Shown piece by piece: positions 21,996 through 28,954 of a stretch of 31,830 bases of DNA. The first letter of the stretch is position 1. Every line of letters begins with the position of its first letter. The notes under the pieces were generated by a model, which searched no databases, was not told the DNA's origin, and worked only from the letters and a program-made list of their open reading frames with translations. The stretch comes from DATCZS01 sp036525795 (GTDB taxonomy: Bacteria; Actinomycetota; Acidimicrobiia; Spongiisociales; ZC4RG35). The position numbers and the translations under genes were made by a program. The stretch is taken from assembly GCA_036525795.1 (NCBI GenBank), contig DATCZS010000140.1, positions 1-31,830 of the forward strand, read 5' to 3'.

Positions 21996-22589
21996 CTACA
22001 GCTCCATGCGGCCGGCGAGTGCCCGGCCCAGCGTCAGCTCGTCTGCGTAGTCGAGATCTCCGCCCACGGGGAGGCCGCTGGCGAGGCGAGTCACCTTGAT
22101 CCCCCGCGGCTTGAACTCCCTCGCCAGGTACATCGCGGTGGCGTCACCCTCCATGGTGGGGTTCGTGGCGATGATCAACTCGGTGATCGTCTCCGAGTCG
22201 ATCCGCTCGCGCAGTTCCGGGATCCGGAGCTGGCTCGGGCCGACTCCCGCGATCGGGGAGAGGGCGCCGCCGAGCACGTGGTAGCGGCCCCGGAATTCCT
22301 GCGTCCTCTCCACCACGACGATGTCCTGGGGCCGTTCGACGACGCAGACCACCTCCACCTCGCGCCGAGCATCGCGACAGATGGCGCACTCCTCCGCCAC
22401 CGTCACGTTGAAGCAGCGCCGGCAGTGGCGCACCTGATCGCGCAGATCGAGTACCGCCTGTCCCAGCCGCCTCGCATCGGTCTCATCGATGCTCAACAGG
22501 TGGAATGCGATCCGCTGTGCGGACTTCTTCCCGACCCCGGGGAGCCGGGACAGTTCGTCGACCAGACGCTGGAGCGGCCCTTCATACAT
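21996..22589 (-). CDS. recR: Recombination mediator protein RecR
   Basis: The 197-residue protein has the full RecR layout: an N-terminal helix-hairpin-helix (LSRLPGVGKKSAQRIAFHLL), a four-Cys zinc finger (C56, C59, C68, C71) and a Toprim domain (VCVVERPQDIVVVE, YHVLGGALSPIAGVGP, IIATNPTMEGDATAMYL) ending in TRLASGLPVGGDLDYADELTLGRAL. It works with RecF/RecO in loading RecA at single-strand gaps. The ATG overlaps the stop of ybaB by one nucleotide (TGATG), indicating translational coupling in the conserved dnaX-ybaB-recR cluster. The stop is followed after 8 nt by a 7-bp repeat array. Confidence 0.97.
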   Translation of the reverse strand: MYEGPLQRLVDELSRLPGVGKKSAQRIAFHLLSIDETDARRLGQAVLDLRDQVRHCRRCFNVTVAEECAICRDARREVEVVCVVERPQDIVVVERTQEFRGRYHVLGGALSPIAGVGPSQLRIPELRERIDSETITELIIATNPTMEGDATAMYLAREFKPRGIKVTRLASGLPVGGDLDYADELTLGRALAGRMEL

Positions 22590-22906
22590 CAGCCGAGCAG
22601 CCCGCCCAATCCTCCGGCCAGACCGCCAAGACGGCTGTCGGCCTCCTCGGCGGCGGCGCGCATGGCCGCGTTCACCGCCACCACCACGAGGTCCTGCAGC
22701 ATCTCGACATCGCCGGGGTCGACCACTTCGGGGTCGATCTCGATGGACACCAGCTCGTTCGACCCTCTCACCACGGCCTTCACGGCGCCGCCCCCGGCCG
22801 ACCCTTCGAAGGTCCGGTCGGCAAGCTCGGCCTGCGCGGACATCAACTGCTCCTGCATCTGCTGAGCCTGCTTCAACAACTGCTGCATGTTGGGTGGGCG
22901 GTTCAT
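22589..22906 (-). CDS. ybaB: YbaB/EbfC family nucleoid-associated protein
   Basis: The 105-residue protein matches the YbaB/EbfC family: the Met/Gln-rich N-terminus MQQLLKQAQQMQEQLMSAQ, then a GGAVKAVVRGSNELVSIEIDPEVV strand region, an EMLQDLVVVAVNAAMR helix and a Gly-rich C-terminus (GGLAGGLGGLLG). These small dimeric proteins bind DNA and are encoded between dnaX and recR in most bacteria. ATG 22906 has GGGAG about 9 nt upstream and gives the family's normal length; the frame stays open further upstream but there it runs through a set of inverted repeats with no family similarity. The stop overlaps the recR start. Confidence 0.94.
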   Translation of the reverse strand: MNRPPNMQQLLKQAQQMQEQLMSAQAELADRTFEGSAGGGAVKAVVRGSNELVSIEIDPEVVDPGDVEMLQDLVVVAVNAAMRAAAEEADSRLGGLAGGLGGLLG

Positions 22907-22949
22907 GGAACGACTCCCGATCGAGTGGCGCGGTGCTCGGCTCAGCGTA

Positions 22950-23072
22950 CCGGGCGGCAGGCGAAAGCCCGGACGACCCGAGCCCTCCTCGCGGGTCGCC
23001 CCACGGCGGTCCACGACCGCCGCAACCGTGCCCGCCCGGAATGCGGAGGAGGGATCCGCGTCACGCGGGCAC
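22950..23072 (-). ncRNA. Cluster of four inverted repeats between dnaX and ybaB, possible structured RNA
   Basis: Four stems lie in a row in the 189-bp gap. Stem 1: GTGCCCGC (23028-23035) with GCGGGCAC (23065-23072), enclosing a second helix ATGCGGA/TCCGCGT with loop GGAGGGA. Stem 2: CGGCGGTC (23004-23011) with GACCGCCG (23015-23022), 3-nt loop. Stem 3: CGACCCG (22974-22980) with CGGGTCG (22992-22998), loop AGCCCTCCTCG. Stem 4: CCGGGC (22950-22955) with GCCCGG (22967-22972). The loops of stems 1 and 3 contain GGAGGG and CCCTCC, which are complementary and could form a kissing interaction. It does not carry the SRP RNA signature. It could be a separate RNA, a leader of ybaB or a processed 3' end of dnaX; function unknown. 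Confidence 0.35.
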
Positions 23073-23095
23073 CGTCGCACTGCCCCGACGGCCGG

Positions 23096-24898
23096 TCAGC
23101 TCCCACGGCCCGGTTCGTCGAAATCCTCCACCACGATCCCGCCGAGTTCGTCTGCGACGAGCTTGAACGGATCGGTCAGGTCGGCGGGCGCCTCGGCGAG
23201 CGCCTCCTTGTCCGGTGGAGACTCCTCGTCACCGTCCTGGGGGGCAGGCCGGGAAGGCGCATCCGGGCCGGATGCCTCGTCTGCCCCCGGGCCGTCGCCC
23301 CGGAACTCGACCTGCACGGATCCGCCGAGGAGGTCACCGGCCTTGGTGGCGACCACGGCTGCCACGGCCGGATCGGTCTGAAGGGCATCGAGGTGAAACT
23401 GATGCCGGACGCGGACCACAAGCGTGTTGCCTTCCACCGCGGCCGGCTCGGTTTCGCGGAACAGCGCCCACCGCCGGGCGCCGAGCAGCTCCCGAAGCCC
23501 GCCGAAGAGACCCGGCCATATCGATTGGAACTGCTCCAGGCTCACGACGGCCGCGGGAGCGGGCGGCAACGGATCGCCGACGAGTGGGGTGAGATCGGGC
23601 TCCGGTTCGCCTTCCGGCTCTGCCACCTGTGGTATCACCGGCGAGAGCGGACGGGGTTCCGAAGCACCGGCGAGCGCAGGTGCCGGCTCCTCCGACGATG
23701 GAGCCGGCGTGACCACGGGAGCAGGCTTCGGCTGCGGGGTGGATCCCTTCACCTGTCGCTCGAGCCGTTCGATGCGCGAGGTGAGCGCATCGGAATCCGA
23801 CGATGCCTCCGGTCGGGTCAGCTTGATGATGGCCAGTTCGAGCATCAGTCGCTCTTCCCGGCCCTCACGCAGCTTGATCAGCGCGTCCCCCAGCAGATCG
23901 AGCGCTCGCAGTACGTCCGAGGTCGGCAGTTCGCCCGCCGCTCTGCGCCAGCTGTCGAGGATCTCCTCCGGCTCGTCCGCCACCTCTGCGAGGTTGGGCG
24001 CGTAGTGGGCGAGGAACACCCCGCGGAAGAACCCGACCGCCTCTGACACGAAGCGTCTCAGGTCGACCCCCTGGGACGCCAGCCGCGCCACGAGTTCAAG
24101 GCCATCGCGAACCTTCTCCTGGGCGATCGCCGTGGCCAGCCGCGAGAACGCCTCGGCGTCCGCCAGGCCCAGCGCCCTCGAAACGCCGGAAAGGTCGACG
24201 GTCCCGTCTCCGAGGGCTGCCACCTGTTCGAGAAGGCTGAGCGAATCCCTGACGCTTCCTCCCGCATGCCGGGCGACCGAGACGAGCGCCGCCGGTTCGG
24301 TGCGGAATCCCTCCAGATCGCTGATCCGCGAAAGGTGGGCGGCCAGCGACTCGACCGACACGGCGTGGAAGTCGAAGCGCTGCGCCCGACTCCTGATCGT
24401 GTCGAGCAGCTTGTACGGCTCCGTCGTCGCCAGCACGAAGTGCACATGGTCGGGAGGTTCCTCGAGCGTCTTCAAGAGGGCGTTTCCGGCGGCCTTGGAG
24501 AGCATGTGCGCCTCGTCCAGGATGAACACGCGCCGGGCGTTCCCGCTCGATGCCACCGTCGTCACGCTGATGCGCATCTCGCGGACGTCGTCGACCGAGT
24601 TGTGGCTGGCCGCGTCGAGTTCCATGACGTCGAGCGACGAACCTTCGGTGATCGCCACACACGCGGAACAGGAGTTGTCCGGCGAACCGTCCGGGTTGCG
24701 GTTCTCACAGTTGAGTGCCTTGGCGAGGATCCGGGCGGTGGTGGTCTTGCCGGTCCCCCTGGGTCCGGCGAAGAGGTACGCATGCGCGACGTGTCCGTCG
24801 GCGACCTCGCGGGCGAGCGTCGTGGTCACGTGACCCTGACCGATGACGTCGTCGAAGTTCTGGGGGCGGTATTTCCGGTAGAGCGCCTGATAGTCCAT
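23096..24898 (-). CDS. dnaX: DNA polymerase III subunit gamma/tau
   Basis: The 600-residue protein is the clamp-loader ATPase. It has YRKYRPQNFDDVIGQ, Walker A GPRGTGKTT from G45, Walker B ILDEAH at D128-H131, sensor 1 VLATTE and sensor 2 GSVRDSLSLLEQ, then domain III to about residue 365. A Pro/Glu-rich linker (about 390-450) and a C-terminal tau-like domain follow. The zinc module keeps C64, C77 and C80, but the position expected to hold the remaining Cys is D74. The start ATG has no Shine-Dalgarno sequence; a TACCAT box lies 10 nt upstream. No obvious A-rich slippery site for a shorter gamma form was seen. It heads the dnaX-ybaB-recR cluster. Confidence 0.96.
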   Translation of the reverse strand: MDYQALYRKYRPQNFDDVIGQGHVTTTLAREVADGHVAHAYLFAGPRGTGKTTTARILAKALNCENRNPDGSPDNSCSACVAITEGSSLDVMELDAASHNSVDDVREMRISVTTVASSGNARRVFILDEAHMLSKAAGNALLKTLEEPPDHVHFVLATTEPYKLLDTIRSRAQRFDFHAVSVESLAAHLSRISDLEGFRTEPAALVSVARHAGGSVRDSLSLLEQVAALGDGTVDLSGVSRALGLADAEAFSRLATAIAQEKVRDGLELVARLASQGVDLRRFVSEAVGFFRGVFLAHYAPNLAEVADEPEEILDSWRRAAGELPTSDVLRALDLLGDALIKLREGREERLMLELAIIKLTRPEASSDSDALTSRIERLERQVKGSTPQPKPAPVVTPAPSSEEPAPALAGASEPRPLSPVIPQVAEPEGEPEPDLTPLVGDPLPPAPAAVVSLEQFQSIWPGLFGGLRELLGARRWALFRETEPAAVEGNTLVVRVRHQFHLDALQTDPAVAAVVATKAGDLLGGSVQVEFRGDGPGADEASGPDAPSRPAPQDGDEESPPDKEALAEAPADLTDPFKLVADELGGIVVEDFDEPGRGS

Positions 24899-24951
24899 CA
24901 GAGGTGCGATGGTAGGCAGCGAGACGGGGCTTCGTCCCCGGGCGGCGCCGT

Positions 24952-25755
24952 CTACTCCTCCACCGGGAGCCCCCGGTTGGAGTGCGAGTGAGGTGGATTC
25001 GCCGGACGGTGGGCCGGGTCGTCGAGGAACACGACTCCATCGGCGTGGAGCAGGCCGGCACCGTAGGCCGCGGAGAGGTGGTCGGGGGTCAGCACCTGGC
25101 GGGGAGGCCCGGTGGCAACCACCCTTCCGGAGAGCAGCACGACGTGGTCAGACACCGACGCCTCGGCCAGATCGTGAGTGGTGAGGACGACCGTTCGTCC
25201 CTGGTCCGCCTCTTCGTGGATGACTCCATCGATGGTCTCGGCGGAGACGATGTCCAGGCCGGTCAAAGGCTCATCGAGCAACAGCATGTCGCGATCCTGC
25301 GCGAGGCCCTGGGCGACGAACACCCGCTGACGCTGACCACCGGACAATTCGTGCAGGTGGCGCGGCCCGAGGTCTGCGATTCCCATCCGATCGAGGGCGG
25401 CGTCGATGGCGGCCCGGTCGTCCCGGGTGAAGCGCCCGAACACCCCTCGAGTCGCATACCTCCCCATGGCGACGACCTCTCGGACCGTGACGTGCATCAT
25501 CTCGTTGACCCGCGCCGACTGAAGCACGTAGGCGATCCGCCGGCGAACCTCTCCCGGCGCCGCGCCGAACGCCTGGATCGACCCGCGGTCGGGCTCCGAG
25601 AGGCCTGCGATGAGGTTCAGCAACGTGGACTTCCCCGAGCCGTTCGGCCCGATCACCGCGGTGATCTTGCCGACCGGGACCGAGAAGTCTGATGCGGAGA
25701 TGGCCACACGATCGCCGTAGCGGAACTCGACGCCGGTCGCGACCACGGCGTTCAT
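24952..25755 (-). CDS. znuC: Zinc ABC transporter ATP-binding protein
   Basis: The 267-residue ATPase has Walker A GPNGSGKST (36-44), a Q-loop (YVLQSARV), signature LSGGQ (137-141), Walker B MLLLDEP (D161, E162) and the switch His in TTHDL. It resembles ATPases of the metal (ZnuC/MntB) family, and its C-terminal tail has several His (PAHRPANPPHSHS). It powers the ZnuA-ZnuB importer encoded divergently. ATG 25755 overlaps the zur stop (ATGA), so the two are coupled. The frame upstream of that codon lies inside zur and is not used. A weak hairpin (CGGGG/CCCCG) lies in the 53-bp gap before dnaX. Confidence 0.92.
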   Translation of the reverse strand: MNAVVATGVEFRYGDRVAISASDFSVPVGKITAVIGPNGSGKSTLLNLIAGLSEPDRGSIQAFGAAPGEVRRRIAYVLQSARVNEMMHVTVREVVAMGRYATRGVFGRFTRDDRAAIDAALDRMGIADLGPRHLHELSGGQRQRVFVAQGLAQDRDMLLLDEPLTGLDIVSAETIDGVIHEEADQGRTVVLTTHDLAEASVSDHVVLLSGRVVATGPPRQVLTPDHLSAAYGAGLLHADGVVFLDDPAHRPANPPHSHSNRGLPVEE

Positions 25756-26207
25756 CGCGCACACCGGCCGCACCTGCCCTGGATGTCGAGGGTGTGCCCG
25801 CCCGCCACGAACCCCTCCGGCAGTCTGGAGGTGCCGGCGATTCGCTCCAGGGCGCGCTCCTGGTCGTCGGTGAGAGCCACATCCTCCATGAGTCCGCATT
25901 CGACACACGTGACGTGGTGGTGGTGCCCGCTGAGCCATTCGGCCAATTCGAAGCGGGCCACTCCGCCGGGTCCATGGTGGGTCTCGACCACCCCGGCGCC
26001 GTCGAGCACGGTCAGGGTCCGATAGAGGGAAGACACCGGCACACGACCGGCCAGGACCTCGCCGAGGTGCGCCACCGTCACCGGGCCTGCCGCCCGTCCC
26101 AACTCCTGGATCACGGCCCGTCTTCCGGCGGTGAACCGAATCCCGCGCTCGGTGAGACGCTCGCGGATGGTTCGATCTCGATCTCTGCGGTGGTCGACGT
26201 GGGCCAT
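25752..26207 (-). CDS. zur: Fur-family transcriptional regulator, probably Zur
   Basis: The 151-residue protein has an N-terminal winged helix (RGIRFTAGRRAVIQEL; VPVSSLYRTLTVLDGAGVV) and a C-terminal dimerisation domain with the GHHHHVTCVECG motif. C101/C104 and C146/C149 form the structural zinc site. Zur is preferred over Fur or Mur because it is coupled to znuC and faces znuA across a Zur-like operator. With zinc bound it should repress both transcripts. ATG 26207 gives the normal family length; no Shine-Dalgarno sequence is seen. The operator lies 24-38 nt upstream of the start codon, in position to block its own promoter. Confidence 0.9.
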   Translation of the reverse strand: MAHVDHRRDRDRTIRERLTERGIRFTAGRRAVIQELGRAAGPVTVAHLGEVLAGRVPVSSLYRTLTVLDGAGVVETHHGPGGVARFELAEWLSGHHHHVTCVECGLMEDVALTDDQERALERIAGTSRLPEGFVAGGHTLDIQGRCGRCAR

Positions 26208-26230
26208 GAAAGGAAGAAGTCGGGTTGGTT

Positions 26231-26245
26231 TGAGACTGATTCTCA
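26231..26245. promoter_or_regulatory. Zur-like operator
   Basis: TGAGACT-G-ATTCTCA is an inverted repeat with 7-bp arms (6 of 7 positions matching) around one base. On the minus strand it reads TGAGAATCAGTCTCA, preceded by AA, very similar to actinobacterial Zur boxes of the form TGAnAATCATTnTCA. It sits in the divergent zur/znuA region, directly before the znuA -10 box. This AT-richer stretch stands out from its GC-rich surroundings. Confidence 0.8.
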
Positions 26246-26248
26246 TTC

Positions 26249-26254
26249 TAATGT
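26249..26254 (+). promoter_or_regulatory. -10 box of znuA
   Basis: TAATGT lies 3 bp after the Zur-like operator, which would therefore cover the spacer and -35 region. The predicted leader is about 34 nt and ends with GAGG before the znuA ATG. Confidence 0.5.
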
Positions 26255-26294
26255 ACGTTCTCCTGGTGTGCGTCCCCGTATCCGAGGATCTGCG

Positions 26295-27245
26295 ATGCAG
26301 TACCGACTCAGGATCCTGACGGCCATGGCCCTGCTGGCCGTCTCCGCCTCCGCCTGCGCGGCAGACGACGACGCGCCTCCGGCCGCGGCGAGCATCGTCG
26401 TCACCACCACCGTGCTCGGCGACGTCGTCCAGCGGATCGTGGGGACCGACCTCTCGGTCGAGGTGCTCGTCCCTGCAGGTGTCGACCCACACGAGTTCCA
26501 GTTGTCGGCTCGACAGATCGCCGGCCTGGCACGGGCGGACCTGGTCGTCGCCAACGGGCTGGGGCTGGAACAGGGAATGGAGGATGCACTGTCATCCGTC
26601 GCCGACGACGGCGTGCCGGTCCTCCGGGTGGCAGAGCTGGTCGACCCGGTGCCTTTTCGAGCTCATGGCCACGGCGACGAGGACCACCCTGGCGGCGACG
26701 CAGGTGCCCTCGACCCCCATGTGTGGATGGACCCCCTTCGAATGGCCGAGGCCGCACGCATCGTCGCATCCGAGATCGCGTCCGTGATCGACGACAGGAT
26801 CGACTGGACCGGCCGGGGAGAGACCGTCGCCGGCGAGATCCTGGCCATGCACGGGCAGCTGGAGGCGCTGCTGGCGACCATCCCGGAGGAGCGCCGCCTG
26901 CTCGTCACGAACCACGACGCACTCGGCTACCTGGCCGACCGATACGGGTTGGCCGTGGTGGGAGTGATCATCCCCGGAGGCAGCACCCTGGCAGAGCCCA
27001 GCTCCGCCGAACTGGCCGGGCTGGTCGCCACCATCCGCCAAACCGGCGCTCCGGCGATCTTCGCCGACACCACCGACGCTTCCAGCCTGGCGGAGGCCAT
27101 CGCCGCCGAAGTGGGTGGCTCGGTGCCCGTGATCGACCTGTACACGGGCTCGATCGGGGAGGCGGGGACGGGTGCCGACTCCTACACGGGCATGATGCTC
27201 GCCAACGGCCGGCGCATCGCCGCTGCACTGGGCGGGACACCGTAG
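26295..27245 (+). CDS. znuA: Zinc ABC transporter substrate-binding lipoprotein
   Basis: The 316-residue protein has a lipoprotein signal (MALLAVSASAC, C21; lipobox slightly atypical with Ala-Ser-Ala before Cys). It is a cluster A-I metal-binding protein: VVTTTVLGDVVQRI, H66 in VDPHEFQ, H142 in LDPHVWMDP, H207 in TNHDALGY and D258 in IFADTTD as likely metal ligands. A His/Asp-rich loop (about 124-135, HGHGDEDH) precedes the second His, as is usual for zinc rather than manganese binders. It captures zinc outside the membrane and passes it to ZnuB. The ATG is preceded by GAGG. Repression by Zur is likely from the adjacent operator. Confidence 0.94.
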   Translation: MQYRLRILTAMALLAVSASACAADDDAPPAAASIVVTTTVLGDVVQRIVGTDLSVEVLVPAGVDPHEFQLSARQIAGLARADLVVANGLGLEQGMEDALSSVADDGVPVLRVAELVDPVPFRAHGHGDEDHPGGDAGALDPHVWMDPLRMAEAARIVASEIASVIDDRIDWTGRGETVAGEILAMHGQLEALLATIPEERRLLVTNHDALGYLADRYGLAVVGVIIPGGSTLAEPSSAELAGLVATIRQTGAPAIFADTTDASSLAEAIAAEVGGSVPVIDLYTGSIGEAGTGADSYTGMMLANGRRIAAALGGTP

Positions 27246-27248
27246 GCT
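27243..27248 (+). promoter_or_regulatory. Possible internal leaderless promoter of znuB
   Basis: TAGGCT overlaps the znuA stop codon and is followed by 7 nt and the znuB GTG at 27256. znuB has no Shine-Dalgarno sequence, and the box is identical to the one before the TRAP permease genes. Confidence 0.35.
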
Positions 27249-27255
27249 TCCTGGC

Positions 27256-28080
27256 GTGGACTGGCTCACCGAACCCTTCGCGCTGGCGTTTCAGCAACGG
27301 GCCCTGGTCGCGGGTGTCCTGGCGGCCATCACCACGTCCACCGTCGGCACCTGGGTGGTGATTCGCGGGATGTCGTTCATGGGCGATGCGCTCGTCCACG
27401 GTGTCATCCCCGGGATCGCCCTGGGAGTCCTGTTCGGATTCGACCCGCTGATCGGAGCCGCCGTTGCGGCCATCGTCATGATCGGCGGGATCGAACTGGT
27501 GCACCGTCAGACGCGGTTCTCCGAGGACACCGGCATCGGCCTGCTGTTCGTGGGAATGCTGGCACTCGGCGTGATCTTCATCTCTCGGACCGACTCGTTC
27601 TCGGGCAGCCTCACCACCATCCTGTTCGGGGACGCCCTGGGTGTCACGGTCCGCGACATCGTCGTGCTGGCGGTGGTCGCCGTCATGGCGCTGGCGGCCT
27701 CGATCACCCTCTACCGTCCATTCCTGGCGCTCTCGTTCAACGAGGCAAAGGCCTCGCTGCTCGGTCTTCGCCCCGGCTTCGCCCACGTCGCCATGCTCGC
27801 TCTCATCACCATGGCGGTGGTCGGCTCGTTCCGAACAGTCGGCACCCTGTTGGTGTTCGGGCTTCTCGTCGGACCGCCGGCGACCGCTGCGCTCCTCGTT
27901 CGCCGCGTTCCGACGATGATGCTCGCTGCGGTCGGGCTCGGCGTCGCCGCCGTCGTCCTCGGGTTGATGATCAGCTTCCATGCCAACACCGCCGGATCGG
28001 CGACGATGGCCACCGTGTCCATCGCCGGGTTCTTCCTCGTCCTCGCGGTGAGAGCGGCCACCGGCCGCAGAGCACCGTGA
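27256..28080 (+). CDS. znuB: Zinc ABC transporter permease
   Basis: The 274-residue membrane protein has about eight hydrophobic segments and ABC-3 family motifs: TWVVIRGMSFMGDALVHGVIPGIALG, EDTGIGLLFVGMLALGV, FGDALGVT, SFNEAKASLLGLRPG and FRTVGTLLVFGLLVGPPATAALL. It forms the channel of the zinc importer with ZnuA and ZnuC. It starts at GTG 27256, 10 nt after the znuA stop, with no Shine-Dalgarno sequence. It may be read from the znuA promoter and also from a leaderless promoter box overlapping the znuA stop codon. Confidence 0.94.
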   Translation: MDWLTEPFALAFQQRALVAGVLAAITTSTVGTWVVIRGMSFMGDALVHGVIPGIALGVLFGFDPLIGAAVAAIVMIGGIELVHRQTRFSEDTGIGLLFVGMLALGVIFISRTDSFSGSLTTILFGDALGVTVRDIVVLAVVAVMALAASITLYRPFLALSFNEAKASLLGLRPGFAHVAMLALITMAVVGSFRTVGTLLVFGLLVGPPATAALLVRRVPTMMLAAVGLGVAAVVLGLMISFHANTAGSATMATVSIAGFFLVLAVRAATGRRAP

Positions 28081-28105
28081 GCCCTGAGCCGGGTAACGGT
28101 TCAGA

Positions 28106-28954
28106 ATGCCCCTGAACCATCCGATACGGAGCAGCGTGAAGACGGGCATCTCTGAGGAAGCGCGGGCATCCGCGCGTACGCACGATGACGCAGCCGTGTG
28201 GGCGGACGGGCTGGTTCGGCGGTTCGGGAAGACCACCGCCGTCGACCGCCTCGACATCCGCATCGCCCCGGGTGAGTTCTACGGCCTGTTGGGGCAGAAC
28301 GGGGCGGGCAAGACGACCACCATCAAGATGATCGTCGGTCTGCTGCGCCCCACCAGCGGTTCCGCCGGGATCGGAGCCTTCGACACGTGGAAGGAGCCGG
28401 TCGAGGTGAAGCGGCGCATCGGCGTGCTCCCCGAAGAGTTCAACCTGTACGAGCGCCTCACCGGGGCCGAACTCCTCGACTTCACCGCGGCGATGCACGG
28501 GTTGTCCCGCCAGGAAGCGATCGAACGCCGGGACGAGCTCCTCGAGCTCCTCGATCTGACCCCAGACGCCTCGAAGCTGGTGGGCGACTACTCGCGGGGC
28601 ATGCGGAAGAAGGTTGCGCTGGCCGCCGCCATCATCCACCGTCCAGACGTGCTCTTTCTCGACGAGCCGTTCGAAGGGGTCGACGCCGTCAGCGCCCGGC
28701 TCATCCAGCAGCTCCTCATCCGCTTCACCGCCCAAGGGGCCACGATCGTGTTCTCTGCCCACGAGATGCACCTCGTGGAACGGCTGTGCACCAGGATCGG
28801 GATCATGATCCGGGGGTCCCTGGCCCTCGAGGACACCCCTGGGGGAATGTGCGAACGGATGGGAGTCGGCTCGGTGGAAGACGCCTTCATCGCCGCCGTC
28901 GGCGGCTCGACCGACGCCGGAGAGATCTCGTGGTTGCACGGCTCGCCTGGCTGA
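28106..28954 (+). CDS. ABC-2 type exporter ATP-binding protein
   Basis: The 282-residue ATPase has Walker A GQNGAGKTT (63-71), Q-loop (GVLPEEFNLYERLTG), a signature variant YSRGMRKKV, Walker B VLFLDEPFEG and the switch His in SAHEM. This pattern is typical of ABC-2 drug, lipid or Na+ exporter ATPases. ATG 28106 has a near -10 box (TAACGG) 6 nt upstream; GTG 28136, with GGAG 4 nt upstream, is an equally plausible start that shortens the protein by ten residues. The permease gene overlaps its end by 25 nt, so the two form one transporter. The substrate is unknown, and the 25-bp gap after znuB may mean partial cotranscription with the zinc genes. Confidence 0.9.
   Translation: MPLNHPIRSSVKTGISEEARASARTHDDAAVWADGLVRRFGKTTAVDRLDIRIAPGEFYGLLGQNGAGKTTTIKMIVGLLRPTSGSAGIGAFDTWKEPVEVKRRIGVLPEEFNLYERLTGAELLDFTAAMHGLSRQEAIERRDELLELLDLTPDASKLVGDYSRGMRKKVALAAAIIHRPDVLFLDEPFEGVDAVSARLIQQLLIRFTAQGATIVFSAHEMHLVERLCTRIGIMIRGSLALEDTPGGMCERMGVGSVEDAFIAAVGGSTDAGEISWLHGSPG

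Noticed and set aside
22907..23095. SRP (4.5S) RNA gene in the dnaX-ybaB gap
   Set aside because: The conserved GGAAG...GAAGCAGC-type core is not present on either strand; the structure is several separate hairpins rather than one long rod.
22505..24046. 513-residue plus-strand open frame opposite recR, ybaB and dnaX
   Set aside because: It covers three conserved housekeeping genes on the other strand and shows no recognisable domain.
23096..24898. Programmed frameshift producing a short gamma form of DnaX
   Set aside because: No A-rich slippery heptamer with downstream hairpin was seen in the expected region.
24755..28515. Transfer signs around the zinc and ABC exporter genes
   Set aside because: Base composition and gene density match the rest of the window, and no integrase, transposase or attachment-like repeats were found.
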